Origin: an uncultured Coprococcus sp.
Lineage (GTDB): Bacteria; Bacillota; Clostridia; Lachnospirales; Lachnospiraceae
Direction of reading: 5' to 3'
Assembly (NCBI GenBank): GCA_900548315.1
Contig: URJU01000091.1
Coordinates: forward strand, 1-8,336
DNA length: 8,336 nucleotides
The translations under genes were made by a program, and so were the position numbers. The notes beneath the pieces were generated by a model, which worked only from the letters and a program-made list of their open reading frames with translations, was not told the DNA's origin and did no database searches. How positions within the stretch are numbered: the first letter of the stretch is position 1; each line of letters starts with the position of its first letter. This document shows, piece after piece, positions 1 to 5,089 of this stretch.

Positions 1-397
1 GCCTGTAGCATTCCCTGCGTATATCCCACATTCCAAGTCGTTCAAGCTGAGATTGCGCAAGCTGCTTTTCCTTTCTGCCATAAAAAGGACGTGCTCCGCA
101 CTTAGGCAGCGTTCCCGACAAAGCCACCTCCCATACAGTCGCAGGGAAATCCTTCTGCACAGGTGTCTGCTGCGGCAGATAGCCTATATCACGCGATGTC
201 AGATCATCGCCAAACTTTATCTCTCCTGAAACCGGTTTCAGCAGCCCAAGTAAAGTTTTTACCAAGGTACTCTTTCCCGCTCCGTTCTCTCCAACTATAC
301 AGAGATAGTCTCCCTTGTCTATACTGAAATTAAGACCTGACGCAACTGATCTTCCGTCGTACCCGACTGCCAGATCTTTACACGTTATATATGACAT
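1..397 (-). CDS. znuC: Metal (probably zinc) ABC transporter ATP-binding protein, 3' end cut by window edge
   Basis: This is the ATPase subunit expected to power uptake of zinc (or manganese) delivered by the neighbouring ZnuA-like lipoprotein, acting at the inner face of the membrane with a permease that is not in the window. The 132 visible codons show an ABC N-terminal half: a beta strand start (MSYITCKDLAVGYDG), Walker A GENGAGKST at about residues 37-45, and a Q-loop region YLPQQTP near residue 74. The reading stops at CYR, just before the place where the LSGGQ signature would come, so signature, Walker B and H-loop are outside. The ATG at 397 is supported by AGGAG at 405-409 with a 7-base spacer. 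The gene follows znuA by 49 bases with no terminator between, so the two are co-transcribed. Zinc rather than manganese is inferred from the Fur/ZnuA context. Confidence 0.9.
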   Translation of the reverse strand, partial: MSYITCKDLAVGYDGRSVASGLNFSIDKGDYLCIVGENGAGKSTLVKTLLGLLKPVSGEIKFGDDLTSRDIGYLPQQTPVQKDFPATVWEVALSGTLPKCGARPFYGRKEKQLAQSQLERLGMWDIRRECYR

Positions 398-446
398 TTG
401 TTTTCTCCTATTCCTTTAAACATCAGTCCATCTAGTTAAGCCGCAA

Positions 447-1469
447 TTAATTTAACGCCTGAGACAGTACATTCAGGTTATCTTCCATCACGTTCAGATA
501 TGTCTCTCCATCAGCCACAGCCTCTGCGGTTACAGACTGCATTGAGTTCATTGTCAGTATCTCCTGATTCTTTGACTCGGTCGCGTTCTTTATCGACTCT
601 GCTATATTGTGATCCGTGCCCTCTATCGTCAAAATAACTGGGAGCTTTAAATCGTCCGCCTTCTGTGCAAGAAATGTTATAGTCTCAAAGCTTGCCTCCG
701 ATTCAGCGCTGCATCCCACAAATGCAGCATAGTAAGTAAGCCCATAATCATCCGCCATATATCGGAAAGGGAATCTGTCGCCAAACAGAATCGCCTGACG
801 TTTTCCCTTAGATATAGTAAGCGTATATCTTCCGTCAAGATCATTGAGCTTATCCACGTACTTGCCTGCATTCTCCACATAATCTTCCTTATTTGCCGGA
901 TCAATCTCCTGTATATTTTCAGACAAAACATCAGTAAGTGTTACCGCATTTCTCAATGATAGCCACACATGCTCATCATTCTCAGGTCCTTCCCCTTCTT
1001 CGGTTTCCTCTTTCTCCTCTGCCTGCATGCCTGGAACTACCTCTTCGACTTTGACTGCAGTTCCCAAAGCGTCAAGCATGTTTACAACCTTCATATCCTT
1101 ATTAGTCGCTTCTTTCAGGGCACTATCCACCCAGCCATCAGACTCACCGCCAACATACACAAACATATCTGCGTCAGCTATCTTTGCTATATCCTCTGCA
1201 GTTGGCTGATAGCTGTGAAGATCCGTGCCCTGATCAAGCAGCATAGTAAGCTGAAACTTGTCGGAATCATCGCCTATAATATTGCGGATCCAGTCATACT
1301 GAGGAAAAGTCGTACATACAATGCTGTACGCCGCAGCATTTGCCGCATTTTCAGGCGCACTGCCCCCCTTCTGATCAGAATCTGCTGCCGTCATTGATGC
1401 TCCGCAGCCACAAAATACTGAAACAGTAAGTACCGATGCCATAACAAGGCCAAATATTCTATTTTTCAT
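447..1469 (-). CDS. znuA: Zinc/metal ABC transporter substrate-binding lipoprotein (ZnuA-like)
   Basis: Extracytoplasmic solute-binding protein of the ZnuA/TroA (cluster 9) family, 340 residues, which captures the metal and hands it to the ABC permease. The N-terminus MKNRIFGLVMASVLTVSV is a lipoprotein signal peptide; C22 in the box FCGC is the best lipidation site. Candidate metal ligands are H85 (DLHSYQPT) and H167 (DEHVWL). Where classical ZnuA carries a third histidine this protein has D231 (FGDRFPFRY), followed by GCSAESEASFE at 252-262, a form I associate with Clostridial members. The loop before H167, His-rich in many zinc binders, is instead acidic (150-167, mostly Glu). The ATG at 1469 is preferred over 1514 because GGAGG (1483-1487) lies between them; its 13-base spacer is long, so TTG at 1478 is possible. 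Stop at 447. It lies downstream of the small membrane gene and upstream of znuC in one operon. Zinc specificity is inferred. Confidence 0.93.
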   Translation of the reverse strand: MKNRIFGLVMASVLTVSVFCGCGASMTAADSDQKGGSAPENAANAAAYSIVCTTFPQYDWIRNIIGDDSDKFQLTMLLDQGTDLHSYQPTAEDIAKIADADMFVYVGGESDGWVDSALKEATNKDMKVVNMLDALGTAVKVEEVVPGMQAEEKEETEEGEGPENDEHVWLSLRNAVTLTDVLSENIQEIDPANKEDYVENAGKYVDKLNDLDGRYTLTISKGKRQAILFGDRFPFRYMADDYGLTYYAAFVGCSAESEASFETITFLAQKADDLKLPVILTIEGTDHNIAESIKNATESKNQEILTMNSMQSVTAEAVADGETYLNVMEDNLNVLSQALN

Positions 1470-1508
1470 AATGATCAATAAACCTCCGAATTGATTGATA
1501 AAATTGAC

Positions 1509-1526
1509 AGGCATATTTTGATGCCT
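1509..1526. promoter_or_regulatory. Small dyad upstream of znuA
   Basis: AGGCAT, six bases (attttg), then ATGCCT form a perfect 6-bp inverted repeat in the 173-base gap between the 97-residue gene and znuA. It sits about 20 bases upstream of the znuA Shine-Dalgarno. It could be a weak RNA hairpin or a protein site; it does not resemble the palindrome at 2481-2495. I saw no convincing separate promoter for znuA in the gap, so read-through from the operon promoter is the simplest view. Confidence 0.3.
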
Positions 1527-1642
1527 ATAATTGGGTAAATTTAATAAACTGCCTCTAGATCAAAAACACCAATAATAAGTATTCGCCCTTATCTTTAGAT
1601 GTATTTCCAGACGCAATTCTCAGTCAATATCCGTACTTTAAA

Positions 1643-1936
1643 TCAATTCAGCAATTCCACCTTCAGAGAAACGAGCGTATCGGTACAATACTCGTGGGTA
1701 TACACCAATACAACTCCAAGTGTGAACACACTTAAGAACGCCAGGAACACTGGCGTAGTTGACATTGTCTTTATATTTGAAAGGAACTGTGCAGCCTGCT
1801 GCAAATGCATACATATAGGACATTCCTGCCCCGTACAGTCATGCTCCACATTGCGCGCAATATAGCCGTAAGAGAAAAGTACTCCTGATACAAAGAACAC
1901 TATAAGAATCCATGACATTATTCTCTTTTTACTCAT
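1643..1936 (-). CDS. Small two-helix membrane protein with a Cys/His motif, in zinc operon; function unknown
   Basis: A 97-residue protein with two predicted membrane helices (about residues 6-24 and 62-80) separated by a segment with a probable metal- or redox-active motif, H32-D-C34-T-G-Q-E-C39-P-I-C42-M-H44. Another Cys lies at 84 after helix 2. ATG at 1936 is chosen because AGGAGGTG (1943-1950) stands 6 bases upstream; an upstream ATG at 2026 in the same frame has no such support. The gene lies between the Fur-family regulator (97 bases upstream) and znuA (173 bases downstream), all in the same direction, so it is probably co-regulated by metal. I have a general memory of similar short HDC-x-G-x-x-CPIC proteins beside zinc uptake genes in Clostridia, but no assigned function. 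Possible roles are a metal chaperone, a transporter accessory or a sensor; these are guesses from the motif and context. It is too short and hydrophobic to be a DNA-binding regulator. Confidence 0.85.
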   Translation of the reverse strand: MSKKRIMSWILIVFFVSGVLFSYGYIARNVEHDCTGQECPICMHLQQAAQFLSNIKTMSTTPVFLAFLSVFTLGVVLVYTHEYCTDTLVSLKVELLN

Positions 1937-1984
1937 TCTGCACACCTCCTTTTCTTGCTTATAAAATTCTGGGATATATAGTTT

Positions 1985-2002
1985 TCGTTGTGACCATAAC
2001 GA
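1985..2002. other. Imperfect palindrome between the Fur-family gene and the small membrane gene
   Basis: TCGTTGTG-AC-CATAACGA: two 8-base arms that match except one position (G opposite T). The 2-base centre is too tight for a full RNA hairpin, so a protein-binding site is more plausible than a terminator. It lies in the 97-base gap after the regulator gene. The arm start TCGTT faintly recalls the TCGTAAT half of the Bacillus Zur box, but the match is partial. Weak evidence. Confidence 0.25.
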
Positions 2003-2033
2003 CACAATTCCATCTGTAACAATCACGTTTAGT

Positions 2034-2459
2034 TTAGACTACAGCGACTCCACAACGCCTCTGACAATCTTTGCAAATACCACATATCGACGATCTGTCA
2101 CAGTCAATCATAAATCCATACCTCTCCTGAACTCCTTTAGCTATGTGATTCATGGTATCGCAGTCAATATGTATGACTCTTCCGCACTTAACACACTGCA
2201 TATGAAGGTGTTCGTGACAACTATGATCAGCCTTTTCCATTCTATACATACTTGAACCACCATCAGCACTCTGATACTTTATCAATTTGTCCTGGGTAAC
2301 CATGCGGTCAAGATTGCGATATACAGTTGTTGTATTCGCATCTATGCCATTCTCATCCAAATACACACTTACATCAGACGCGCAAAACCCTCTGTCCTGC
2401 CTCTCAGTGGCAAATGCCTCTATAGCCTGACTTATTCTCGTTTTATACTCCCTCGCCAT
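2034..2459 (-). CDS. zur: Fur-family metal-responsive repressor, probably Zur
   Basis: A 141-residue Fur/Zur/PerR-type regulator: N-terminal winged helix with recognition region NTTTVYRNLDRM (42-53), then the metal-binding dimerisation domain. H79, C81, H82, H84 and H86 (motif HEHLH) supply sensor-site ligands. C89-V-K-C92 with a C-terminal C-x2-C pair (C126/C129 or C129/C132) forms the structural zinc site usual in the family. The tail is unusually Cys-rich (C120, C126, C129, C132, C136). ATG at 2459 has AGAGGA (2465-2470) 5 bases upstream. It is the first gene of an operon with znuA and znuC, which is why zinc is preferred over iron or peroxide as the signal; sequence alone does not separate the subfamilies safely. 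A 7-1-7 palindrome overlapping its promoter suggests it represses itself and the transporter when metal is abundant. Confidence 0.9.
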   Translation of the reverse strand: MAREYKTRISQAIEAFATERQDRGFCASDVSVYLDENGIDANTTTVYRNLDRMVTQDKLIKYQSADGGSSMYRMEKADHSCHEHLHMQCVKCGRVIHIDCDTMNHIAKGVQERYGFMIDCDRSSICGICKDCQRRCGVAVV

Positions 2460-2480
2460 AATATTCCTCTTTTTCGAATT

Positions 2481-2495
2481 TGCAAATCATTTGCA
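2481..2495. promoter_or_regulatory. 7-1-7 palindromic operator, likely bound by the Fur-family repressor
   Basis: TGCAAAT-C-ATTTGCA is a perfect 7-1-7 inverted repeat, the architecture of Fur, PerR and Zur boxes in Firmicutes. It lies immediately downstream of the -10 element, over the expected transcription start, and 21 bases before the regulator's ATG, a position suited to repression. The arm sequence differs from the Bacillus Zur box (TCGTAAT-N-ATTACGA), the Fur box (TGATAAT) and the PerR box (TTATAAT), but shares the AAT-N-ATT centre. Binding by the adjacent regulator is inference. Confidence 0.75.
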
Positions 2496-2504
2496 TTTTA
2501 CTGT

Positions 2505-2533
2505 ATAATAAATGGCTTTTAACTTTATGTCAA
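2505..2533 (-). promoter_or_regulatory. Sigma-A type promoter of the zur-znu operon
   Basis: Read on the minus strand: -35 TTGACA (2533-2528, perfect consensus), 17-base spacer, -10 TATTAT (2510-2505, five of six matches). Start of transcription is expected near 2498, right beside or inside the 7-1-7 palindrome. The leader to the regulator's ATG would be about 40 bases. Confidence 0.8.
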
Positions 2534-2578
2534 CTCTTTTTTATATAATTAAACCTGATCTGTATACCCGCACATATT

Positions 2579-2604
2579 AAAACCGGATGGTCTGAACCAT
2601 CCGG
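2579..2604 (-). terminator. Intrinsic terminator after the methyltransferase
   Basis: CCGGATGGT / ACCATCCGG form a perfect 9-bp, GC-rich stem (2583-2591 with 2596-2604) around a 4-base loop. On the minus strand it is followed by TTTT (2582-2579) and an AT-rich stretch. It lies 25 bases after the methyltransferase stop and separates that gene from the zinc operon promoter. Confidence 0.88.
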
Positions 2605-2629
2605 CAAAACTATTCATTCCGCATATTTA

Positions 2630-3451
2630 TCACTTTTCCATCACTACTATCTTGTTTGATATATTGCTGACAAATGGTATTTTGCCAATGACTTTATATA
2701 CCGGTATGAACTCAGCCATTCCTTCTACAAGACTGTGCTGTTCTATGTATCTGTATTTCGGTATGATCTCCGCCAGCTTCTTTCCATTTGGCACGCCCCA
2801 GGAGAACCTGGCATGGCTTCCATGGATGGATTTCTCCTTGATATGCTTTGCCATGAACGGAGCCATAGTCTCTACGAACACCGTAGCATGAGTAAATTTC
2901 CTGCCTATTATGTCGAATATTTTCTTCACATCAGCTTCTGTGAGATACATCGTAAGCCCTTCTATGATGACCAGCACAGGTTCACCTGCATACTCTACCA
3001 TGTCAGTCCATTTGCCGTCCATGGCGGATTCCGCTATCTGGTACACCGGTCCGTCCTCCTGCAGGAACTTTGCCCTTACAGTCATGGTCTCCGGGAGATC
3101 AATGTTGTACCAGCCTTTATATCTGCCCTCATTTCTGTAACAGCGGGTATCAAGACCGCAGGCGATATTCACAACCACAGCACCCTTGTGCTTTTTCAGG
3201 TATTCTGATACAAGCTTATCAAGCACTATAGTTCTAGCTATGACTCCGCTTCCCATCGCCAGATCCTTGTCCGCCAGTGAAAAGTCATAATCCAGACTGT
3301 CAACTATCTCTATGGCCTTGCCATCGTATATGGCATGATCCGGTTTTCTCGATTCCTTCGCTCTGGCATAGAGTGTCTGGAGCATCGTCTCTGGGACTCC
3401 CGTTATGTCTACTTTTGATCTGCTTACTGTATCGTTCTGTGTGCTAACCAT
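2630..3451 (-). CDS. SAM-dependent methyltransferase of the LCM (leucine carboxyl methyltransferase / Tcmp-like) family
   Basis: A 273-residue class I methyltransferase, soluble, expected to move a methyl group from S-adenosylmethionine to a carboxyl or hydroxyl of an unknown substrate. Visible landmarks: the N-terminal LYARAKES segment (27-34), motif I VVNIACGLDTRCYR (93-106), which is the LCM-type glycine-rich SAM loop, an acidic ribose-binding strand WYNIDLPE (114-121, D118), and EGLTMYL (164-170), the conserved post-motif stretch of the family. Length fits bacterial Tcmp-like members. ATG at 3451 has AGGAGG (3462-3467) with a 10-base spacer. The closer ATG (nearer the SD) is in another frame. 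It stands alone between a terminator that ends tetR and its own terminator, so it is probably a single-gene unit. Bacterial members are often annotated for polyketide O-methylation, but there is no biosynthetic gene here, so the substrate is unknown. Confidence 0.87.
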   Translation of the reverse strand: MVSTQNDTVSRSKVDITGVPETMLQTLYARAKESRKPDHAIYDGKAIEIVDSLDYDFSLADKDLAMGSGVIARTIVLDKLVSEYLKKHKGAVVVNIACGLDTRCYRNEGRYKGWYNIDLPETMTVRAKFLQEDGPVYQIAESAMDGKWTDMVEYAGEPVLVIIEGLTMYLTEADVKKIFDIIGRKFTHATVFVETMAPFMAKHIKEKSIHGSHARFSWGVPNGKKLAEIIPKYRYIEQHSLVEGMAEFIPVYKVIGKIPFVSNISNKIVVMEK

Positions 3452-3480
3452 TTTTTCATTTCCTCCTGTCTTTTAATTGT

Positions 3481-3590
3481 GCAAACGCATGAGACGTTTG
3501 CGTGCTTCACAACATGTCGTCAAGCGTAGCTTGATGACCTGCGCGCACATCAGTGCGCTTCCTCTGCCGGAATCCTCCCACTTACGTGGG
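3481..3590. repeat. GC-rich block of four consecutive hairpins upstream of the methyltransferase
   Basis: Four inverted repeats lie in a row in a 110-base block richer in GC than its flanks. They are GCAAACG/CGTTTGC (3481-3487 with 3495-3501), GTCGTCAAGC/GCTTGATGAC (3516-3525 with 3529-3538, loop GTA), GCGCAC/GTGCGC (3543-3548 with 3553-3558, loop ATCA) and CCCAC/GTGGG (3577-3581 with 3586-3590). None is followed by a T-run, so they are not terminators. The only imperfect pair in stem 2 (3519 with 3535) is G-U on the plus-strand RNA but C-A on the minus strand. Stem 1 can extend by G-U pairs on the plus strand only, which mildly favours plus-strand folding. It would be the 5' leader of the methyltransferase mRNA. 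A dispersed intergenic repeat element or a structured RNA are both possible; I cannot place it in a known family. Confidence 0.55.
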
Positions 3591-3603
3591 CCCCTCCTTA
3601 TGA

Positions 3604-3612
3604 AATATAACA
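3604..3612 (-). promoter_or_regulatory. Possible extended -10 promoter for the methyltransferase gene
   Basis: On the minus strand TGT-TATATT (3612-3604) matches an extended -10 (TGn plus five of six of TATAAT), but no acceptable -35 lies 17 bases upstream. It is in the AT-rich gap after the tetR terminator. If used, the transcript would begin near 3597 and carry all four hairpins of the block at 3481-3590 in a leader of about 145 bases. Confidence 0.35.
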
Positions 3613-3636
3613 TTTGTCTTGTTTTGTTATGTTCGT

Positions 3637-3669
3637 AAAAATAAGAGGTTCATCATCGATGAACCTCTT
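3637..3669 (-). terminator. Intrinsic terminator overlapping the tetR stop codon
   Basis: AAGAGGTTCAT / ATGAACCTCTT pair perfectly for 11 bp (3643-3653 with 3659-3669), plus one inner C-G pair leaving a 3-base loop. On the minus strand the stem is followed by A then TTTTT (3641-3637). The stem contains the last codons and the TGA (3655-3653) of the TetR gene. Opposite it, the plus strand has T-rich sequence after the stem too, so it may work in both directions. Confidence 0.85.
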
Positions 3670-4252
3670 TCTTTAAACTCTCTATTAACTTTTCTGTACC
3701 GCCTGTGGCATGAATGCCGATCTTTTCTGTCAGATACATTTTCTTTTCCACATCTACATTCTCGTCCAGTATCGCCATGGCTCCTTCAAGCCGCATCTTC
3801 GCCAGCACGCGAACCAAAGTCTCATCCGGCTCGCATCCAAGCTGTGACCTGTAATATGCCGCAAATGAATGTCTCATGAACTCCTCAACCTTCTGGTGAT
3901 AATTCTCATAGCAGCTGCCGTCAGCGCCATGCATGATGATCATTGCCTCTTCCCTGTGTGCCAGAAGGAATTGCATCATGATCTTATCTGCATCTACGCC
4001 CGTGCCGGGGTTCTCAATCTCCCCCTTCATAAGTTTTCCAAGCATGACCTCGTATTGATTCACAAGCGGTTCGAGTATCGCCTTGAACAATGCCTCTTTA
4101 CTCTCAAATGAAAAGTAGAAGGCTCCGGTGGTAACTCCCGCACTATTGCATATTCTTCTAAGGCTTGCCCTCTGGTAGCCATTTTTAAGGAATTCCTCTT
4201 TACCTGTTTTTTTCAGTTTCTCTATCGTCTCACTGCGCTTGTCGTTTTCCAT
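3653..4252 (-). CDS. TetR/AcrR-family transcriptional regulator
   Basis: A 199-residue one-component repressor. The N-terminal helix-turn-helix is visible as RASLRRICNSAGVTTGAFYFSFESKEALF (roughly residues 29-57), with the family's G-x-F-Y-x-x-F-x-S-K-E core. The remaining helical C-terminal domain binds an unknown ligand and gives no family clue. The ATG at 4252 (MENDKRSE) is the most likely start since the family's first helix begins just after it, but no good Shine-Dalgarno precedes it; the in-frame ATG at 4264 is an alternative. The expected transcription start is only about 10-25 bases upstream, so the leader is very short. A dyad over the promoter suggests autoregulation. Its own terminator separates it from the methyltransferase, so they are not obviously one operon. 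The gene it regulates, apart from itself, cannot be told; the methyltransferase is a possible but unproven target. Confidence 0.85.
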   Translation of the reverse strand: MENDKRSETIEKLKKTGKEEFLKNGYQRASLRRICNSAGVTTGAFYFSFESKEALFKAILEPLVNQYEVMLGKLMKGEIENPGTGVDADKIMMQFLLAHREEAMIIMHGADGSCYENYHQKVEEFMRHSFAAYYRSQLGCEPDETLVRVLAKMRLEGAMAILDENVDVEKKMYLTEKIGIHATGGTEKLIESLKKEVHR

Positions 4253-4264
4253 AACACATGTCAT

Positions 4265-4280
4265 GTTAGCACAAACTAAC
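4265..4280. promoter_or_regulatory. Candidate TetR autoregulatory operator
   Basis: GTTAG-CACAAA-CTAAC is a perfect 5-bp dyad with a 6-base centre. A further CTAAC lies at 4285-4289, so the half-site occurs three times in 25 bases. It covers the expected start of transcription between the -10 element and the start codon of the TetR gene, the usual place for autorepression by this family. Binding is inferred. Confidence 0.5.
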
Positions 4281-4281
4281 C

Positions 4282-4310
4282 AATCTAACAACCACTTTTT
4301 TTTATGTAAA
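4282..4310 (-). promoter_or_regulatory. Candidate promoter of the tetR gene
   Basis: Minus strand: -35 TTTACA (4310-4305, five of six), 17-base spacer, -10 TAGATT (4287-4282, four of six). The expected start of transcription, about 4275, is inside the dyad at 4265-4280. Confidence 0.5.
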
Positions 4311-4381
4311 GTATTATTTGTAACGCCTTTCTTTACGCTCTGGCTTTTTTCCAGCTATCCACTAACTGACAGAGCTGTATT

Positions 4382-4930
4382 CTACTGCTTCTGCAGGTAC
4401 TTCACCGGAACTGCTTTTGTAAGCCACACGCCATTCTTCGAAAGATAGAACTTATATCCATCCCTGTACATCTCTCCAGATCTTACAATGTACAAAACCG
4501 GTTTCCCATGTCGCTGTCCCACCTTAAATGCTGTGTCTCTGTCATTTGACAAGTGGACATACAGACGGCTCTTAGGCAGAAGTCCCTCTGTTTCTATATC
4601 CTGTACATACTTTTCACCCGTGCCGTGCCACAATTCTTCCGGCGGACTCACCTCGTCCAGCTCGACATCAACAGGTATAGAATGTCCCTGATTTGCTCTT
4701 ATAAGAGTCTTGTCTTCGTTGAATGAATACCTCTGTTTCTTGTCAGCACGGACAATCTCTTCCAACATATCCATATCGATAGGGTGTTGTTCTCCAATAC
4801 CAGACAACAGCTCGTCAACATTTGCCCAGCCATGCTCATCCAGACTGATTCCGATACTTTCTGGTCTGTGTCGAAGAATCAGACTCATAAAACGGCTGAG
4901 CTTATTTAAATATTTTTCATCGTATTCCAC
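4382..4930 (-). CDS. kptA: RNA 2'-phosphotransferase, Tpt1/KptA family
   Basis: KptA uses NAD+ to remove an internal RNA 2'-phosphate, giving ADP-ribose 1'',2''-cyclic phosphate and nicotinamide. In eukaryotes this finishes tRNA splicing; the natural substrate in bacteria is unsettled. Family landmarks are complete in 182 residues: LSRFMSLILRHRPE with the catalytic R20-H21 pair, KQRYSF (R67), RANQGHS (78-84), LWHGT (100-104), SRLYVHLS (R122) and the C-terminal WLTKAVPVKYL. R20, H21, R67 and R122 are consistent with the known Arg-His-Arg-Arg catalytic set. I place the start at GTG 4930, because GGAGGAG (4937-4943) is 6 bases upstream; the longer TTG start at 4945 would lie inside that ribosome site. 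It follows the NUDIX gene by 159 bases and probably has its own promoter. No good terminator was found after it. Confidence 0.93.
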   Translation of the reverse strand: MEYDEKYLNKLSRFMSLILRHRPESIGISLDEHGWANVDELLSGIGEQHPIDMDMLEEIVRADKKQRYSFNEDKTLIRANQGHSIPVDVELDEVSPPEELWHGTGEKYVQDIETEGLLPKSRLYVHLSNDRDTAFKVGQRHGKPVLYIVRSGEMYRDGYKFYLSKNGVWLTKAVPVKYLQKQ

Positions 4931-4994
4931 GCTCTTCTCCTCCAATCAACTACAATCATCAAGGTTCATTTGAGCCTTTTATTTGGATTATTTT

Positions 4995-5023
4995 TTCATA
5001 AATCACTTTACGATATCTGACAA
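4995..5023 (-). promoter_or_regulatory. Candidate promoter for kptA
   Basis: Minus strand: -35 TTGTCA (5023-5018, five of six), 17-base spacer, -10 TATGAA (5000-4995, four of six). The -35 overlaps a small dyad CTGAC-AAAC-GTCAG (5017-5030). The 159-base gap also holds an imperfect hairpin AAGGTTC/GAGCCTT (4961-4967 with 4972-4978) in what would be the leader. No terminator for the NUDIX gene was seen, so read-through from upstream is also possible. Confidence 0.4.
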
Positions 5024-5089
5024 ACGTCAGCGCTTTTATAGGCATCTTCATCGTGAGCCAACGCTACATGCAAAATTCTTTAAGTAACT

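Noticed and set aside
969..1397. A 142-residue open frame on the plus strand with hydrophobic composition
   Set aside because: It lies entirely antisense to znuA, with no ribosome site and no family resemblance; it is a shadow of the real gene.
1470..1514. ATG start for znuA at 1514
   Set aside because: It would put the Shine-Dalgarno inside the gene and place extra residues ahead of a typical lipoprotein signal peptide.
3481..3590. CRISPR array or riboswitch of a known class
   Set aside because: The four stems differ in sequence, with no direct repeats and no regular spacers, and I do not recognise the conserved core of any SAM or other riboswitch.
4931..4945. TTG start for kptA at 4945
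   Set aside because: The TTG overlaps the GGAGGAG ribosome site; GTG at 4930 has correct spacing.
4961..4978. Plus-strand terminator AAGGTTC/GAGCCTT followed by TTTTATTT
   Set aside because: The stem is short with a G-U pair and no plus-strand gene ends there.
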